A DNA stretch of 64,000 bases from Sphingomonadaceae bacterium (GCA_947476425.1 CANJQJ010000008.1:1-64000), one strand, 5' to 3'; shown: positions 18,224-26,585, numbered from the stretch's first letter. Numbers and translations: made by a program. The notes: a model not told the origin generated them from the letters alone.

Positions 18224-20974
18224 TTAGCCCAGCTTGGCAACGCGGCGCCATTCTATCGAAACGATCTCACGTGCCGCTTCCAGCGCGGCCACCAACGCCG
18301 GCCAATCGGCCTGTCCACAGGCCCGCGCTACGAGCGGCTTGCTGGAATCCGGCGGCTCGCTGGCATCCGGCGACACCAGACGCTGCGTGACAAGCATTCG
18401 TGTCAGCAGATTTTGCGCGTCGCCGATCGCCGCACTGAGCAGCCCGGCGTCCGCAAGCGCCTCCGCAGCTACATCCAGCCGGGTATCGAGACCCACATGA
18501 TGCGTCAGCTGGAGGACATGAATTGCAAATTCGCAATCGATCAGGCCACCTTCGGCAAGCTTGACGTCGTAGGGCCCCGCCGGCGGCTTGTGCTTTGCTA
18601 TGTCGGCACGCATCTTCACAGCGTCCGCGAGAAGCGTTTCGATGTCACGCGGGCGTTCCAGCGTTTCGGTGATGATTTTCTGCACGGCTTCGCATGCGGC
18701 GTCAGAGCCATAGATCGGGCGGGCGCGCGTAAGCGCCATATGCTCCCAGGTCCAGGCACCCTCCCGCTGATATTGAGCAAAACTGTCGACAGTGACGGCA
18801 AGTGGCCCCTGCGTGCCGGACGGACGCAATCTCGTATCGACCTCGTATAACGGGCCGGAAAACGTCGGCACGCTCAGCGCCGCGACGACGCGCTGGGCGA
18901 GACGGTTGAAATAGACAGTCGCGCCGATTGGCTTGCGGCCATCGGATTCGGCCTTGAAATCGCCCGTAAACATGAAGACGAGATCGAGATCGGAGGCATG
19001 GGTAAGCGCTCGTCCGCCCAGCCGTCCAAGGGCAAGGATGACGAGTTCACCGCCTGGCACGCGCCCATAGCTTGCTTCGAATTCGGCGATGGTAGCACGG
19101 GTCAGCACGTGCAAGGCAGCCTCTGCGACCCGGGCATAGCCTTGCGACACCGCGATTGGATCGGAGGCCCCTTCGATAATCTGGACACCAAGCGCGAACC
19201 GGCGCTCGCCGACGCGATGGCGAACGCGTTCGAGAAGCATCTGATAGTCGTCGCCCACCTCGGATTCTGCGAAGGCGGTCATCAATTCCGATACTGCCGG
19301 CGGTAGTTCGAGAGCCGTGGCGTCGATCAGGCCATCGAGCAGATTGGCACGTCTCGCGACAGCATCCGCCAGGGTTGGCGCATGGCTCAATATGTCTCCC
19401 AACTGTCGACCAAGCGCGGGCCGAGCCTCGATTAACCGGAACAAGTTAACGGCGGTCGGGAGGCGATTGACCAGGGCATCGAAGCGGGCAAGTGCCGCGT
19501 TGGGATCTGGCGCCTTGCCGAACTGCACGATTAGCGAAGGGAGCATTGCTTCCAGCGCTTCCTGGGCTGCCCTGCTGCGCAACGTACGGGCCTTCGCCTC
19601 GCGCCATCCTTCGATCCGCAGCCGCGCTGCCGAAGGATCCGAAAACCCGGCGGCGGCAAGCTGCGTCTCTAGCAGTTCTCCATCGATCAAAACCCCGTCG
19701 TCGGCATCTCCATCGAGTGAATCGTAGCAATTCCCGACCGCAGCGACGTGCGGTGCGAGGAGGTCGATCAGCTCCCCGCCGTCGCCCAAGCCGTGAAGCC
19801 GCGCGACATTGTCGAGCGCCGAAGTCTCGCGCGGAAGCTTATGCGTTTGCTGGTCGTTAACCATCTGCAGCCGATGCTCGATCGTTCGATAGAGCCGATA
19901 AGCTTGCGACAGCATATGCGCATCGTTCGCAATGATCCGCCCCGCATTTCCAAGCGCGGCCAGCGCATCCAGCGTCGCTGGTGCGCGCAGTGCGGGTTCA
20001 CGGCCGCCATGAATAAGCTGATGGATCTGTGCGAAAAACTCGACCTCGCGAATCCCCCCACGACCCCGCTTGAGGTCATAACCGGGTCCGAATTTCTGGC
20101 CCTGGGCGTGATGATCGCGAATCCGACGCGAAATCGAACGAATTTCGTGAAGAGCGCCATAATCCAGCGCTCGTCGCCACACGAAAGGCCGGATCGCGCC
20201 GAGAAAACGCTGGCCCAATTGGACATCGCCTGCACAGGCGCGAGCGCGAATGAACGCGGCTCGTTCCCACGGCAGCGCGCTCGATTCATAATAGCTGATC
20301 GCCGCCTCGATCGGCAGCGCGGGCGGAGTGACTTCCGGGGATGGCCTGAGCCGCAAGTCGACGCGAAAAACATAACCATCGCCGTCGCGATGCTGGAGCA
20401 ATTCGACGACCCGCTTCGCGACCCGCGTCGCTGCTTCGACCGGTTCCTCGCGCAGACGATGGGGCATCGTCTCAGGATCGAAAATAAGGATCGGATCGAT
20501 ATCCGACGAATAATTCAGTTCGCGGCTGCCATGCTTGCCGAGCGCCAGCGCCGCGAAACCGCGCGGTTCGGCATCCGGATAGCGCTCGCCAAGCGCCGCG
20601 CAAATCGCCCGGTTCAGCGCAAAATCCGCAAACTCCGACAGGAGTTTCACGACATTTTCGAAATCGAGCAAGCCGGCCAGATCGCCCAGCGCCACGCCCA
20701 ACGCAATGCGTTGGCGACAAATTCGCAGATTTCGACCCGTCTCGGCGAGCGGGAAATCAGTATTAATCGCGGATTTCAGCAGGTCGGCGACATGACCGGT
20801 AGCCACTATCGAGGCTATATCCGGGTGTTGCGAGACCAGGGCATGCAGAAAAGGGGCATGCCGAGCAATCCGGTCCAACGCATTCTCGACCTGTTTCATG
20901 GCATGCGTCACGTTCACCCAACGCCCATAGCCGAGCTGGATAAGCTTCGAAAGCCCCATGAAACCGCCCATCAA
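18224..20974 (-). CDS. glnE: Glutamine synthetase adenylyltransferase/adenylyl-removing enzyme
   Basis: Bifunctional regulator that adds AMP to or removes it from glutamine synthetase in response to nitrogen status through PII. It is 916 residues, close to the family norm. Two nucleotidyltransferase domains are visible: the N-terminal deadenylylating half with GKHGSRELNYSSDIDPI at about residues 147-163, and the C-terminal adenylylating half with GRLGGRALTHASDLDLVFMF at about residues 652-671. Central FGPGYDLKRGRGGIREVEFF is also typical. No frameshift is seen. The first in-frame ATGs are closely spaced, so the exact start is uncertain by up to about 25 codons. Confidence 0.95.
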   Translation of the reverse strand: MMGGFMGLSKLIQLGYGRWVNVTHAMKQVENALDRIARHAPFLHALVSQHPDIASIVATGHVADLLKSAINTDFPLAETGRNLRICRQRIALGVALGDLAGLLDFENVVKLLSEFADFALNRAICAALGERYPDAEPRGFAALALGKHGSRELNYSSDIDPILIFDPETMPHRLREEPVEAATRVAKRVVELLQHRDGDGYVFRVDLRLRPSPEVTPPALPIEAAISYYESSALPWERAAFIRARACAGDVQLGQRFLGAIRPFVWRRALDYGALHEIRSISRRIRDHHAQGQKFGPGYDLKRGRGGIREVEFFAQIHQLIHGGREPALRAPATLDALAALGNAGRIIANDAHMLSQAYRLYRTIEHRLQMVNDQQTHKLPRETSALDNVARLHGLGDGGELIDLLAPHVAAVGNCYDSLDGDADDGVLIDGELLETQLAAAGFSDPSAARLRIEGWREAKARTLRSRAAQEALEAMLPSLIVQFGKAPDPNAALARFDALVNRLPTAVNLFRLIEARPALGRQLGDILSHAPTLADAVARRANLLDGLIDATALELPPAVSELMTAFAESEVGDDYQMLLERVRHRVGERRFALGVQIIEGASDPIAVSQGYARVAEAALHVLTRATIAEFEASYGRVPGGELVILALGRLGGRALTHASDLDLVFMFTGDFKAESDGRKPIGATVYFNRLAQRVVAALSVPTFSGPLYEVDTRLRPSGTQGPLAVTVDSFAQYQREGAWTWEHMALTRARPIYGSDAACEAVQKIITETLERPRDIETLLADAVKMRADIAKHKPPAGPYDVKLAEGGLIDCEFAIHVLQLTHHVGLDTRLDVAAEALADAGLLSAAIGDAQNLLTRMLVTQRLVSPDASEPPDSSKPLVARACGQADWPALVAALEAAREIVSIEWRRVAKLG

Positions 20975-20992
20975 GTAATGCGTTGAAGGCGG

Positions 20993-21178
20993 ATGGGATT
21001 AAATGATCATTATACTCCGCCGCGAACTAGATCGTCCGAAACGCGTTTCGTCAGAGCAGCTGCCTTCCATCCACCGCAATCGCAGGGTGTGGGAGACGCG
21101 CTCCGCGCAGCATTTTCGCCAGACACTCCCAGGCTTCCGCCTGACATGGCGATATTGCTCGACCAGTTGAATCAATAA
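20993..21178 (+). CDS. Small NepR-like protein (tentative)
   Basis: A 61-residue frame filling the gap between glnE (divergent) and ecfG (convergent, 3 bases away). Its last 30 residues, VGDALRAAFSPDTPRLPPDM then AILLDQL, follow the layout of the NepR anti-sigma core, which in the nepR of this window reads VGDALRSIYQQTVDEDIPKE followed by FLDILGKL. The N-terminal half is variable and basic. A GAAGG lies just before the ATG, with tight spacing. If real it could be a second EcfG-binding protein; that is inference from similarity and location. Early codons are AT-richer than the neighbours. It could also be a non-coding coincidence. Confidence 0.55.
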   Translation: MGLNDHYTPPRTRSSETRFVRAAAFHPPQSQGVGDALRAAFSPDTPRLPPDMAILLDQLNQ

Positions 21179-21181
21179 AGC

Positions 21182-21814
21182 TCAGCTTCGATCGTTCTTC
21201 GATAGATCATCCACTTGGCCCATGATCTGCTGCAGGGCAGTTTGATCCGGATCGCGTTTATCCTCGCGCCGCGATGGAAGCTTGCCTTCGGAAAGCAAGG
21301 TCTCGAGGGCAACGCGACCGCGTGCCACGCGGCTCTTAATCGTGCCGACAGCGCACCCGCAAATATCAGCTGCCTCCTCATATGAGAAACCGCCCGCACC
21401 TACCAGGATCAGCGCCTCGCGCTGCGCCTGCGGCAAGTGCAGCAGCGCACGTTGCAAGTCGCCAAGTTCGATATGCCGGTCCTGGCCGGCCGGGGCAGCA
21501 AGGATCCTGTCGGCGGTTATTTCATCCCATTCGCCGCGAAAGCGCGCGCGGCGCATCTGGGACAGGAAAAGGTTGCGAAGGATGATGAAGGTCCAGGCAC
21601 GCATGTTCGTGCCGGCTTGGAAGCGCGTTCTTGCAGCCCATGCCTTCAGGAGTGTCTCCTGGACGAGATCGTCGGTAAGATCGCGATTGCCAGACAGCGA
21701 TCGGCCAAATGCGCGAAGATGCGGGATCACCTGTGCCAGTTCGAGCTTGAACTGCTCGTCTGACAGCGGCCGATGCTCCAACTCTCCCGGTGTTTCGTCG
21801 GGAAGTTCGCTCAT
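21182..21814 (-). CDS. ecfG: ECF sigma factor EcfG, general stress response
   Basis: The sigma factor of the alphaproteobacterial general stress response, 210 residues. Region 2 is clear (DLVQETLLKAWAARTRFQAG then RAWTFIILRNLFLSQMRRAR, about residues 49-90). Region 4 follows (LQRALLHLPQAQREALILVG, then EEAADICGCAVGTIKSRVAR, about residues 120-165). The N-terminus is acidic. The EcfG assignment rests on these regions and the nepR/phyR neighbours. It is the second gene after a consensus EcfG-type promoter, so it probably activates its own transcription. GGAAGGGAA lies before the ATG. Confidence 0.93.
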   Translation of the reverse strand: MSELPDETPGELEHRPLSDEQFKLELAQVIPHLRAFGRSLSGNRDLTDDLVQETLLKAWAARTRFQAGTNMRAWTFIILRNLFLSQMRRARFRGEWDEITADRILAAPAGQDRHIELGDLQRALLHLPQAQREALILVGAGGFSYEEAADICGCAVGTIKSRVARGRVALETLLSEGKLPSRREDKRDPDQTALQQIMGQVDDLSKNDRS

Positions 21815-21897
21815 TCGGTTGAATTCCCTTCCGTCGGGCCTGTTATCAACATCAAGCGAACCAGATAATGAACGGTTTCGAACGCAGAGTCATCGAT

Positions 21898-22032
21898 TTA
21901 TACTGACCCGCCGATAGCGATCATCGCGACGACCGCGAGCAGTAAAGAAATCGCGAGAACATATCGAACGACGTGTTCCGAGGAGCCGGCACGAGCTCGG
22001 GTGGCATCCACATGTTGTTCTGCGTCATTCAC
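21898..22032 (-). CDS. 44-residue single-pass membrane protein upstream of ecfG
   Basis: A very short frame starting at GTG (22032) and ending TAA, reading MNDAEQHVDATRARAG at the N-terminus. One hydrophobic segment runs from about residue 22 to 42 (VRYVLAISLLLAVVAMIAIG). GGGAGG lies about ten bases upstream of the GTG. It sits 35 bases downstream of a consensus EcfG promoter and 83 bases before ecfG, on the same strand, so co-transcription is likely. Function unknown; a small stress-induced membrane peptide fits the location. The overlapping ATG frame (36 residues) lacks such a helix and is less likely. Confidence 0.7.
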   Translation of the reverse strand: MNDAEQHVDATRARAGSSEHVVRYVLAISLLLAVVAMIAIGGSV

Positions 22033-22066
22033 CTGACGTGATCCTCCCGAAAATTTTCAGTTACGC

Positions 22067-22091
22067 AACGCGGCGAACTGCATCGGGTTCC
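22067..22091 (-). promoter_or_regulatory. Consensus EcfG-dependent promoter
   Basis: On the minus strand GGAAC, 16 bases, then CGTT: a perfect match to the general stress response promoter pattern GGAAC-N16/17-CGTT known in alphaproteobacteria. It lies just downstream of phyR's stop and 35 bases before the tiny membrane-protein gene that precedes ecfG, giving an auto-regulated operon. Confidence 0.8.
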
Positions 22092-22108
22092 CACTGTTCA
22101 GGTGCACC

Positions 22109-22902
22109 TCAGGCCGGCACGGTCGCCATGTCGAAAAAGAGCGCCTGTGAAATCGCAGCCTTCACAGTGGCGCGCTGGAAGGGCTTGGTGATCAGGAATG
22201 TGGGTTCCGGACGCTCGCCCGTAAGAAGTCGCTCAGGGAATGCGGTGATGAAAATTACCGGCACGCTGAATTGGGACAATATGTCCTTCACGGCATCAAT
22301 GCCTGAACTGTCATCGGCCAGCTGAATATCAGCAAGAATAAGCCCTGGTCGATTGGAGACCGCTTCGGCCACCGCCTCGTCCCGCGTGACTGCCACTGCT
22401 ACGACTTCATGTCCAAGGTCTCGAACGATCGTCTCGAGGTCCATCGCAATGATGGGTTCGTCCTCGATAACGAGAACGCGTGCGCGGGTCTGGCGCCCAA
22501 TCTCGGACAGGGCCTCGGTGACGAGATTTTCAACCTCCTGCGTCGTCGTCTCGATGAGATAGGCGGTGTCCTCGACGGTAAAACCCTCCATTGCCGTCAG
22601 CAACAAAGCCTGACGGGACAGCGGCGTAATTCTGGCAAGGCGAGCCCGCGCAATTTCTTCGTTCGAACTGGTGTGATCGTCGATAACACCACCGTCGATA
22701 TTGCTTGATCCCCAGATTCTCTGGAACGTCGAATACAGGCCCAGTCGCGGATCAACGTCGCTGGGGAAATCGCCTGGTGCTGCGACAATCGCTTCCAATG
22801 TCGCGCGGACTAAGCATCGCCATGCGATTGGGCGCCTGTCAGCGCGCGCGCATAGCGCCGCAGGAAGGGAAGATGCGGCGCGAGCCTCTGACCGAGCGAC
22901 AT
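22109..22902 (-). pseudogene. phyR: General stress response regulator PhyR, with a one-base frameshift
   Basis: PhyR is the anti-anti-sigma factor: phosphorylated, its sigma-like N-terminal domain captures NepR and frees EcfG. The N-terminus starts at ATG 22902 (MSLGQRLAPHLPFLRRYARA) and runs 30 residues to SHGDA, then meets TAG at 22810-22812. The rest (VRATLEAIVAAPGDFPSDVD and on) continues in another frame to 22109. The family has a Tyr between these pieces; the sequence shows GCT-TA-GTC where GCT-TAY-GTC is expected, so one base is missing. The C-terminal receiver is intact: VIEDEPIIAMD, the phospho-acceptor Asp in ILADIQLADD, and TKPF. Either a true null allele or a sequence error. Confidence 0.85.
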
Positions 22903-23043
22903 ATCTGCTGGTAACTCCCATCTAAACAAATGATAGCATGATGAGATGCGACCAGAATTGCAACATGGACGCGGTGTTTCCAACCGATCCGCCCCGCGCC
23001 GCATCCCAGACAGTTCAACAATGAACTGCTCTCACCATAGGCT

Positions 23044-23069
23044 GGAACCATCGACCGAGATTTTTGTTT
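23044..23069 (+). promoter_or_regulatory. Possible EcfG-type promoter for nepR (weak), in the phyR-nepR gap
   Basis: GGAAC at 23044-23048, 16 bases, then TGTTT: one mismatch from GGAAC-N16-CGTT. It is oriented toward nepR, about 145 bases upstream of its likely start. Nothing else is recognised in the 310-base space between phyR and nepR, and no matching site was found for phyR on the other strand. Confidence 0.35.
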
Positions 23070-23212
23070 CCATCGCCACGCAGGCATTTTATGCCGATAC
23101 ATGTCGTCCCTGGTCGAGGGTCTGCAGGATCGCATAGTGGGTCGGTTCAGCAACGACCTTAGGAATGGCATCCCGGAGCTCCCGCGGCCGGGACATTACG
23201 GGTTTCGAGGGG

Positions 23213-23404
23213 ATGGAAGTCTTGGCAGCAGATGACAATCAGGTGAAACGCAAGGCGCGTTCCAGCCGGTCTGCCAAGCTTGCCCAGGATGCTGAAAAGT
23301 CCCTGGACTTGCCCGTTGGCGATGCACTGCGTTCAATTTACCAACAGACCGTCGATGAGGATATCCCCAAGGAATTTCTCGACATCCTCGGCAAGCTCGC
23401 CTGA
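23213..23404 (+). CDS. nepR: Anti-sigma factor NepR
   Basis: Small helical protein that sequesters EcfG until phosphorylated PhyR displaces it. The core VGDALRSIYQQTVDEDIPKE followed by FLDILGKL occupies the last 30 residues and is typical of NepR. The N-terminal part is basic and flexible (NQVKRKARSSRSAKLAQDAE). Three starts are possible: ATG 23165, ATG 23213 (GAGGGG directly before it) and TTG 23222, which has GAGGGG at ideal spacing. The gene is divergent from phyR and separated from ecfG, whereas nepR-ecfG operons are the usual arrangement. Confidence 0.88.
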   Translation: MEVLAADDNQVKRKARSSRSAKLAQDAEKSLDLPVGDALRSIYQQTVDEDIPKEFLDILGKLA

Positions 23405-23512
23405 CTGGCGAGCATCCCCCGATGGCAACTACATCGGCACCCAAATTGCCGCAGACATTGGACGTTGAACATTTGATGCCCGAGCGCCCATTGCGCTTCT
23501 CGACTGGGCTCG

Positions 23513-24817
23513 GTGCAACTTCAAAACGAGGTTGCCGACGGTTTCGCGATGTTCGATCCCGATGGCAGGCTTATCTGCGCAACACCGCATTATTCCAACC
23601 TTTCTGCCTATTTTCCTGCCGATGATGGAACCTTCGGGGTTCGCCTCGTTGCGCCAAGGAAACTGGTCCGGACGAACATCGCGACCGGGAGCGGTGGCTA
23701 TTTTGGAATTGTCGAATTTTCCGCGAGACACGTAGCCGGGTTCATCCGACCGGCTACGGACGCGAAGATTGGAATCACGCTGAGGCAGGGCGGCCAGCTT
23801 ATCCCGCTGGCTACAGAGCGAAGCGACAATCCTATTGCGCGAATTATCCGGGTTTCCGTCCCCGTTGCAGGTGGCCAGTTCAGCCTGGAAATTCGCATGC
23901 CTATCAATCCGATAGGCGCACTTGAAATTCTGCTGATTCTCTTGCCGATCCTGATGTGGGCTTCCGGCGCCGTGATTGGGTGGTTCGTGGTCGAACGCCT
24001 GCTGTTGCATCCCCTGGGCCAAATGCAAAAGGCCATCAGCGCCTTCAACGCCGGCGATGGACCCTTGTTGATTCCGAAACTCAGGACGCCAGCCCTGGAG
24101 ATCAGCGCGCTCGGAGAATCCTTCTTGCATGCGACCGAAGCGCTCACCCGCCACGAGCGTGAACTCGCTGAAGCGCTCGCCCGCCAGAAGCTCCTGACGC
24201 GAGAGGTCCACCATCGGGTCAAGAACAACCTCCAGGTCGTTTCCAGCCTCATCAATCTTCATGCCCGCGGCGCCCAAGAGCCGCTCGTGACCGAAGCATA
24301 TTCCTCAATCCAGCGGCGAGTCGATGCTCTGGCGGTCGTTTATCGTAATTATTATGCCGAGCTTGAACAGAGTGTCGGCGTATCCTTGCGCACTCTGATC
24401 GGAGAGATTGCTTCCAATCTTCGAGCATCTAGCAATTCACCTGAGCGCTCCAGTGCCATCGGCCTCAATTTGATGACGGCATCCGCCAGTCAAGACAGTG
24501 CGGTCCCGATTGCGTTTCTGATTACCGAGATCGTCGAACTGATCATGCTGCGGGATCCAGCCGCTCCGATATCAATCAGCCTTGGTCCAATTCGTGACGA
24601 ACCCGAGCGAGCCTGTCTTTCGATTTCATCACCGGCCCTGATGGAATCAGCTTCGGCGGGAGCGCCCGCCGCCGAACGTTTTCAGCGAATCATTGGCGGC
24701 CTGGCGCGCCAGCTTCGTTCACACCTGGATCTCGACGTCGACGAAGGTCGATATACGGTTGAGATCCGCATTCTTTCGGACGTTGTCCCGATCGACCAGG
24801 ATAATGACTTGGTCTGA
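23513..24817 (+). CDS. HisKA_2-type sensor kinase of the stress locus, N-terminally truncated
   Basis: 434 residues from a GTG start. A periplasmic-like sensor segment (GFAMFDPDGRLICATPHYSN onward) leads to one membrane helix (LEILLILLPILMWASGAVIG, about residues 144-163), a HAMP-like linker and a HisKA_2 dimerisation domain with phosphoacceptor His in LTREVHHRVKNNLQVVSSLI at about residues 230-249. The C-terminal ATPase-like region is poorly conserved, as in other sphingomonad GSR kinases. Upstream, frame 23422-23625 encodes MATTSAPKLPQTLDVEHLMP and PLRFSTGLGA, which looks like the usual N-terminus before the first membrane helix. That helix and part of the sensor domain are missing and the join is out of frame, suggesting an internal deletion. 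Confidence 0.75.
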   Translation: MQLQNEVADGFAMFDPDGRLICATPHYSNLSAYFPADDGTFGVRLVAPRKLVRTNIATGSGGYFGIVEFSARHVAGFIRPATDAKIGITLRQGGQLIPLATERSDNPIARIIRVSVPVAGGQFSLEIRMPINPIGALEILLILLPILMWASGAVIGWFVVERLLLHPLGQMQKAISAFNAGDGPLLIPKLRTPALEISALGESFLHATEALTRHERELAEALARQKLLTREVHHRVKNNLQVVSSLINLHARGAQEPLVTEAYSSIQRRVDALAVVYRNYYAELEQSVGVSLRTLIGEIASNLRASSNSPERSSAIGLNLMTASASQDSAVPIAFLITEIVELIMLRDPAAPISISLGPIRDEPERACLSISSPALMESASAGAPAAERFQRIIGGLARQLRSHLDLDVDEGRYTVEIRILSDVVPIDQDNDLV

Positions 24818-24990
24818 AAAAATTCAACATGGCGAGGAACCGCTGTTGCTCAGGGACGTTTTCTTGCCCGGATAGTGATCTTCTTGCCCCCCCGCTCTCG
24901 CTATCCACTCATTGGGCCCGGATCGGACACCTCCCCCCAGGAATCCGGTCCGGGTCCATATTCATTTGGGCAAGCCTCTGAATTCAGGTC

Positions 24991-25016
24991 GGAACCTTTG
25001 CGCAACATCGCGCATT
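24991..25016 (+). promoter_or_regulatory. Possible EcfG-type promoter upstream of the entericidin-like gene
   Basis: GGAAC at 24991-24995, 17 bases, then CATT: one mismatch from the GGAAC-N16/17-CGTT pattern, 44 bases before the entericidin start. Weak by itself, more plausible because it adjoins the stress locus. The rest of the 242-base gap after the kinase shows no gene. Confidence 0.4.
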
Positions 25017-25059
25017 GATTGGCCGTTCGCCATGTGGCGTCTACAAGGAAGGATATCGA

Positions 25060-25194
25060 ATGCGCAAAATTCTTACCATCGCGATGATCGCTAGCGGTCT
25101 GATGGCCGCAGCGTGCAACACCGTCGAAGGTGCTGGCAAGGACGTGAAATCAGCGGGCACCGCGGTTTCCAATGCCGCTAACGACGCGAAATAA
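25060..25194 (+). CDS. Entericidin A/B-family lipoprotein
   Basis: A 44-residue small lipoprotein. It begins MRKILTIAMIASGLMAAACN, a signal peptide with lipobox AAAC ending at Cys 19. The mature part, NTVEGAGKDVKSAGTAVSNA, is the common entericidin pattern (NTV.G.GKDV...G.A...AA). AAGGA precedes the ATG. Entericidins are toxin/antidote-like lipoproteins in E. coli; in alphaproteobacteria such small genes are frequently stress induced. The possible EcfG promoter upstream fits that idea. Confidence 0.88.
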   Translation: MRKILTIAMIASGLMAAACNTVEGAGKDVKSAGTAVSNAANDAK

Positions 25195-25202
25195 CCCCAA
25201 AG

Positions 25203-25973
25203 TCAGGCGTCGGGCACTGCCGGTTGGTTGGTGCTCGAACGCTTGCGCTCGGTGAACCAGATCCCGATTATCGCAACTTCGTAGAGCAGCATCAGCGGAA
25301 TCGCGAGCAGCAGTTGCGACCCGATGTCGGGTGGAGTCAGCACCGCCGCTACAGCGAAGGCGCCCACGATCGCATAGCGACGGGCAGCTATCAGTTGAGG
25401 CCGGGTGACAACCCCACCGCGCTCGAGCAGCATCAGCAAAACCGGCAGCAGGAACGACAGTCCGAAACCGAACAGAAATTGCATCACGAAGCTGAGATAA
25501 TTTCCAACCCCTGGCAGCGCCTCCTGCTGCACGCCGCCCAGATCGCCCTGGAAGCCAAGCAAATAATGAAGCGCGACCGGGATCGCGACATAGTAAGCAA
25601 GGGCTGCACCGCTAATAAACAGCACCGGAGTAGCGAAGAGGAAGGGCAACAGTGCTCGCCTCTCGTTGCGGTAGAGCCCGGGCGCAACAAATTGCCAGAT
25701 CTGGTTGGCGATCACCGGGAATGCCAGCATCAACGCAGCAAAAAACGCGACCTTGATCTCGACGAAAAAGGCTTCGAAAATCTGGGTGTAGATCAGCTTG
25801 CCCTGCCCGGCCCTCAGCAGCGGATGGACCAGGAACGAAAAAATCGGCCTCGCAAAATAGAGGCAAACCGCGAACGCCAAGCCGAGCGCGGCCAGCGACC
25901 ATAGCAGCCGACGACGCAACTCCAGCAGGTGATCCAGTAACGGCGCGCGGCTTTCGTCGAGTTCTTCGTTCAA
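25203..25973 (-). CDS. tatC: Sec-independent (Tat) translocase subunit TatC
   Basis: Receptor for twin-arginine signal peptides in the inner membrane. It is 256 residues with six hydrophobic segments. The N-terminal LLDHLLELRRRLLWSL carries the conserved HL.ELR signature, and FFVEIKVAFFAALMLAFPVI is typical. The C-terminus is charged and short. The start overlaps tatB by four bases, so the three tat genes are one operon in the order tatA-tatB-tatC on the minus strand. Confidence 0.96.
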   Translation of the reverse strand: MNEELDESRAPLLDHLLELRRRLLWSLAALGLAFAVCLYFARPIFSFLVHPLLRAGQGKLIYTQIFEAFFVEIKVAFFAALMLAFPVIANQIWQFVAPGLYRNERRALLPFLFATPVLFISGAALAYYVAIPVALHYLLGFQGDLGGVQQEALPGVGNYLSFVMQFLFGFGLSFLLPVLLMLLERGGVVTRPQLIAARRYAIVGAFAVAAVLTPPDIGSQLLLAIPLMLLYEVAIIGIWFTERKRSSTNQPAVPDA

Positions 25974-26311
25974 CTCTTCTCTTCCGATGGTGCCGGTCCG
26001 GGCGAAGTGGCGGGCTCAGGCGAAGGCGCTGAGGGTTCGGCATGAATGGGCGAATATTCGGCCGCGATCGCCTCGGGGGGATGTTCAGCCATGATGCGCG
26101 CGTTTTCCGCTGCCCATTTCTTTTCCATCTCTTCCAATTCCGACTGACGCATCATCTCGTCGATGCCCGAACGGAAATGGCGCGCCATGCCGCGGGCCTT
26201 GCCAACCCAGTTGCCGACAAAACGCATGGCGCGCGGCAAATCCTTGGGCCCGATGACGACAAGCGCCACCAGGGCAACGAGCAACAGCTCGGTGGGCGCG
26301 ACATCGAACAT
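25970..26311 (-). CDS. tatB: Tat translocase subunit TatB
   Basis: 113 residues. One N-terminal membrane helix (FDVAPTELLLVALVALVVIG, residues 2-21) is followed by the characteristic GPKDLPRAMRFVGNWVGKAR amphipathic helix and an acidic, proline-rich tail. The Glu at residue 8 and the GP hinge distinguish it from TatA. It lies between tatA (25 bases away) and tatC (4-base overlap). Confidence 0.94.
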   Translation of the reverse strand: MFDVAPTELLLVALVALVVIGPKDLPRAMRFVGNWVGKARGMARHFRSGIDEMMRQSELEEMEKKWAAENARIMAEHPPEAIAAEYSPIHAEPSAPSPEPATSPGPAPSEEKS

Positions 26312-26336
26312 CGATCCTTATCCCCTTCGCCGGAGA

Positions 26337-26585
26337 TCAGCCCTTGGGCCGATCTTCCTCCATCGGGTGGAGGTTGCGATCGGGGTTGGGATCCATGTCG
26401 GGCTGGCTTTGCAGACGGGCGACCGGCGGCGGCGGAGGCGGTGCATCTTCCTCGGCGAGGCCCTTCTTGAAGCTCTTGATGCCCTTGGCGACGTCGCCCA
26501 TCATGTCGGAAAAGCGGCCTTTGCCGAACAGCAGCATGACCACGATACCAACAATAAGCCAATGCCAGAGGCTTAAACCGCCCAT
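26337..26585 (-). CDS. tatA: Tat translocase subunit TatA
   Basis: 82 residues. An N-terminal helix ([20 protein letters not shown]) and then the [20 protein letters not shown] segment identify TatA. The tail is acidic with a short polyproline run. TatA forms the pore-like oligomer during Tat export. It follows scpB on the minus strand with 27 bases between, in an order typical of sphingomonads. Confidence 0.94.
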   Translation of the reverse strand: MGGLSLWHWLIVGIVVMLLFGKGRFSDMMGDVAKGIKSFKKGLAEEDAPPPPPPVARLQSQPDMDPNPDRNLHPMEEDRPKG

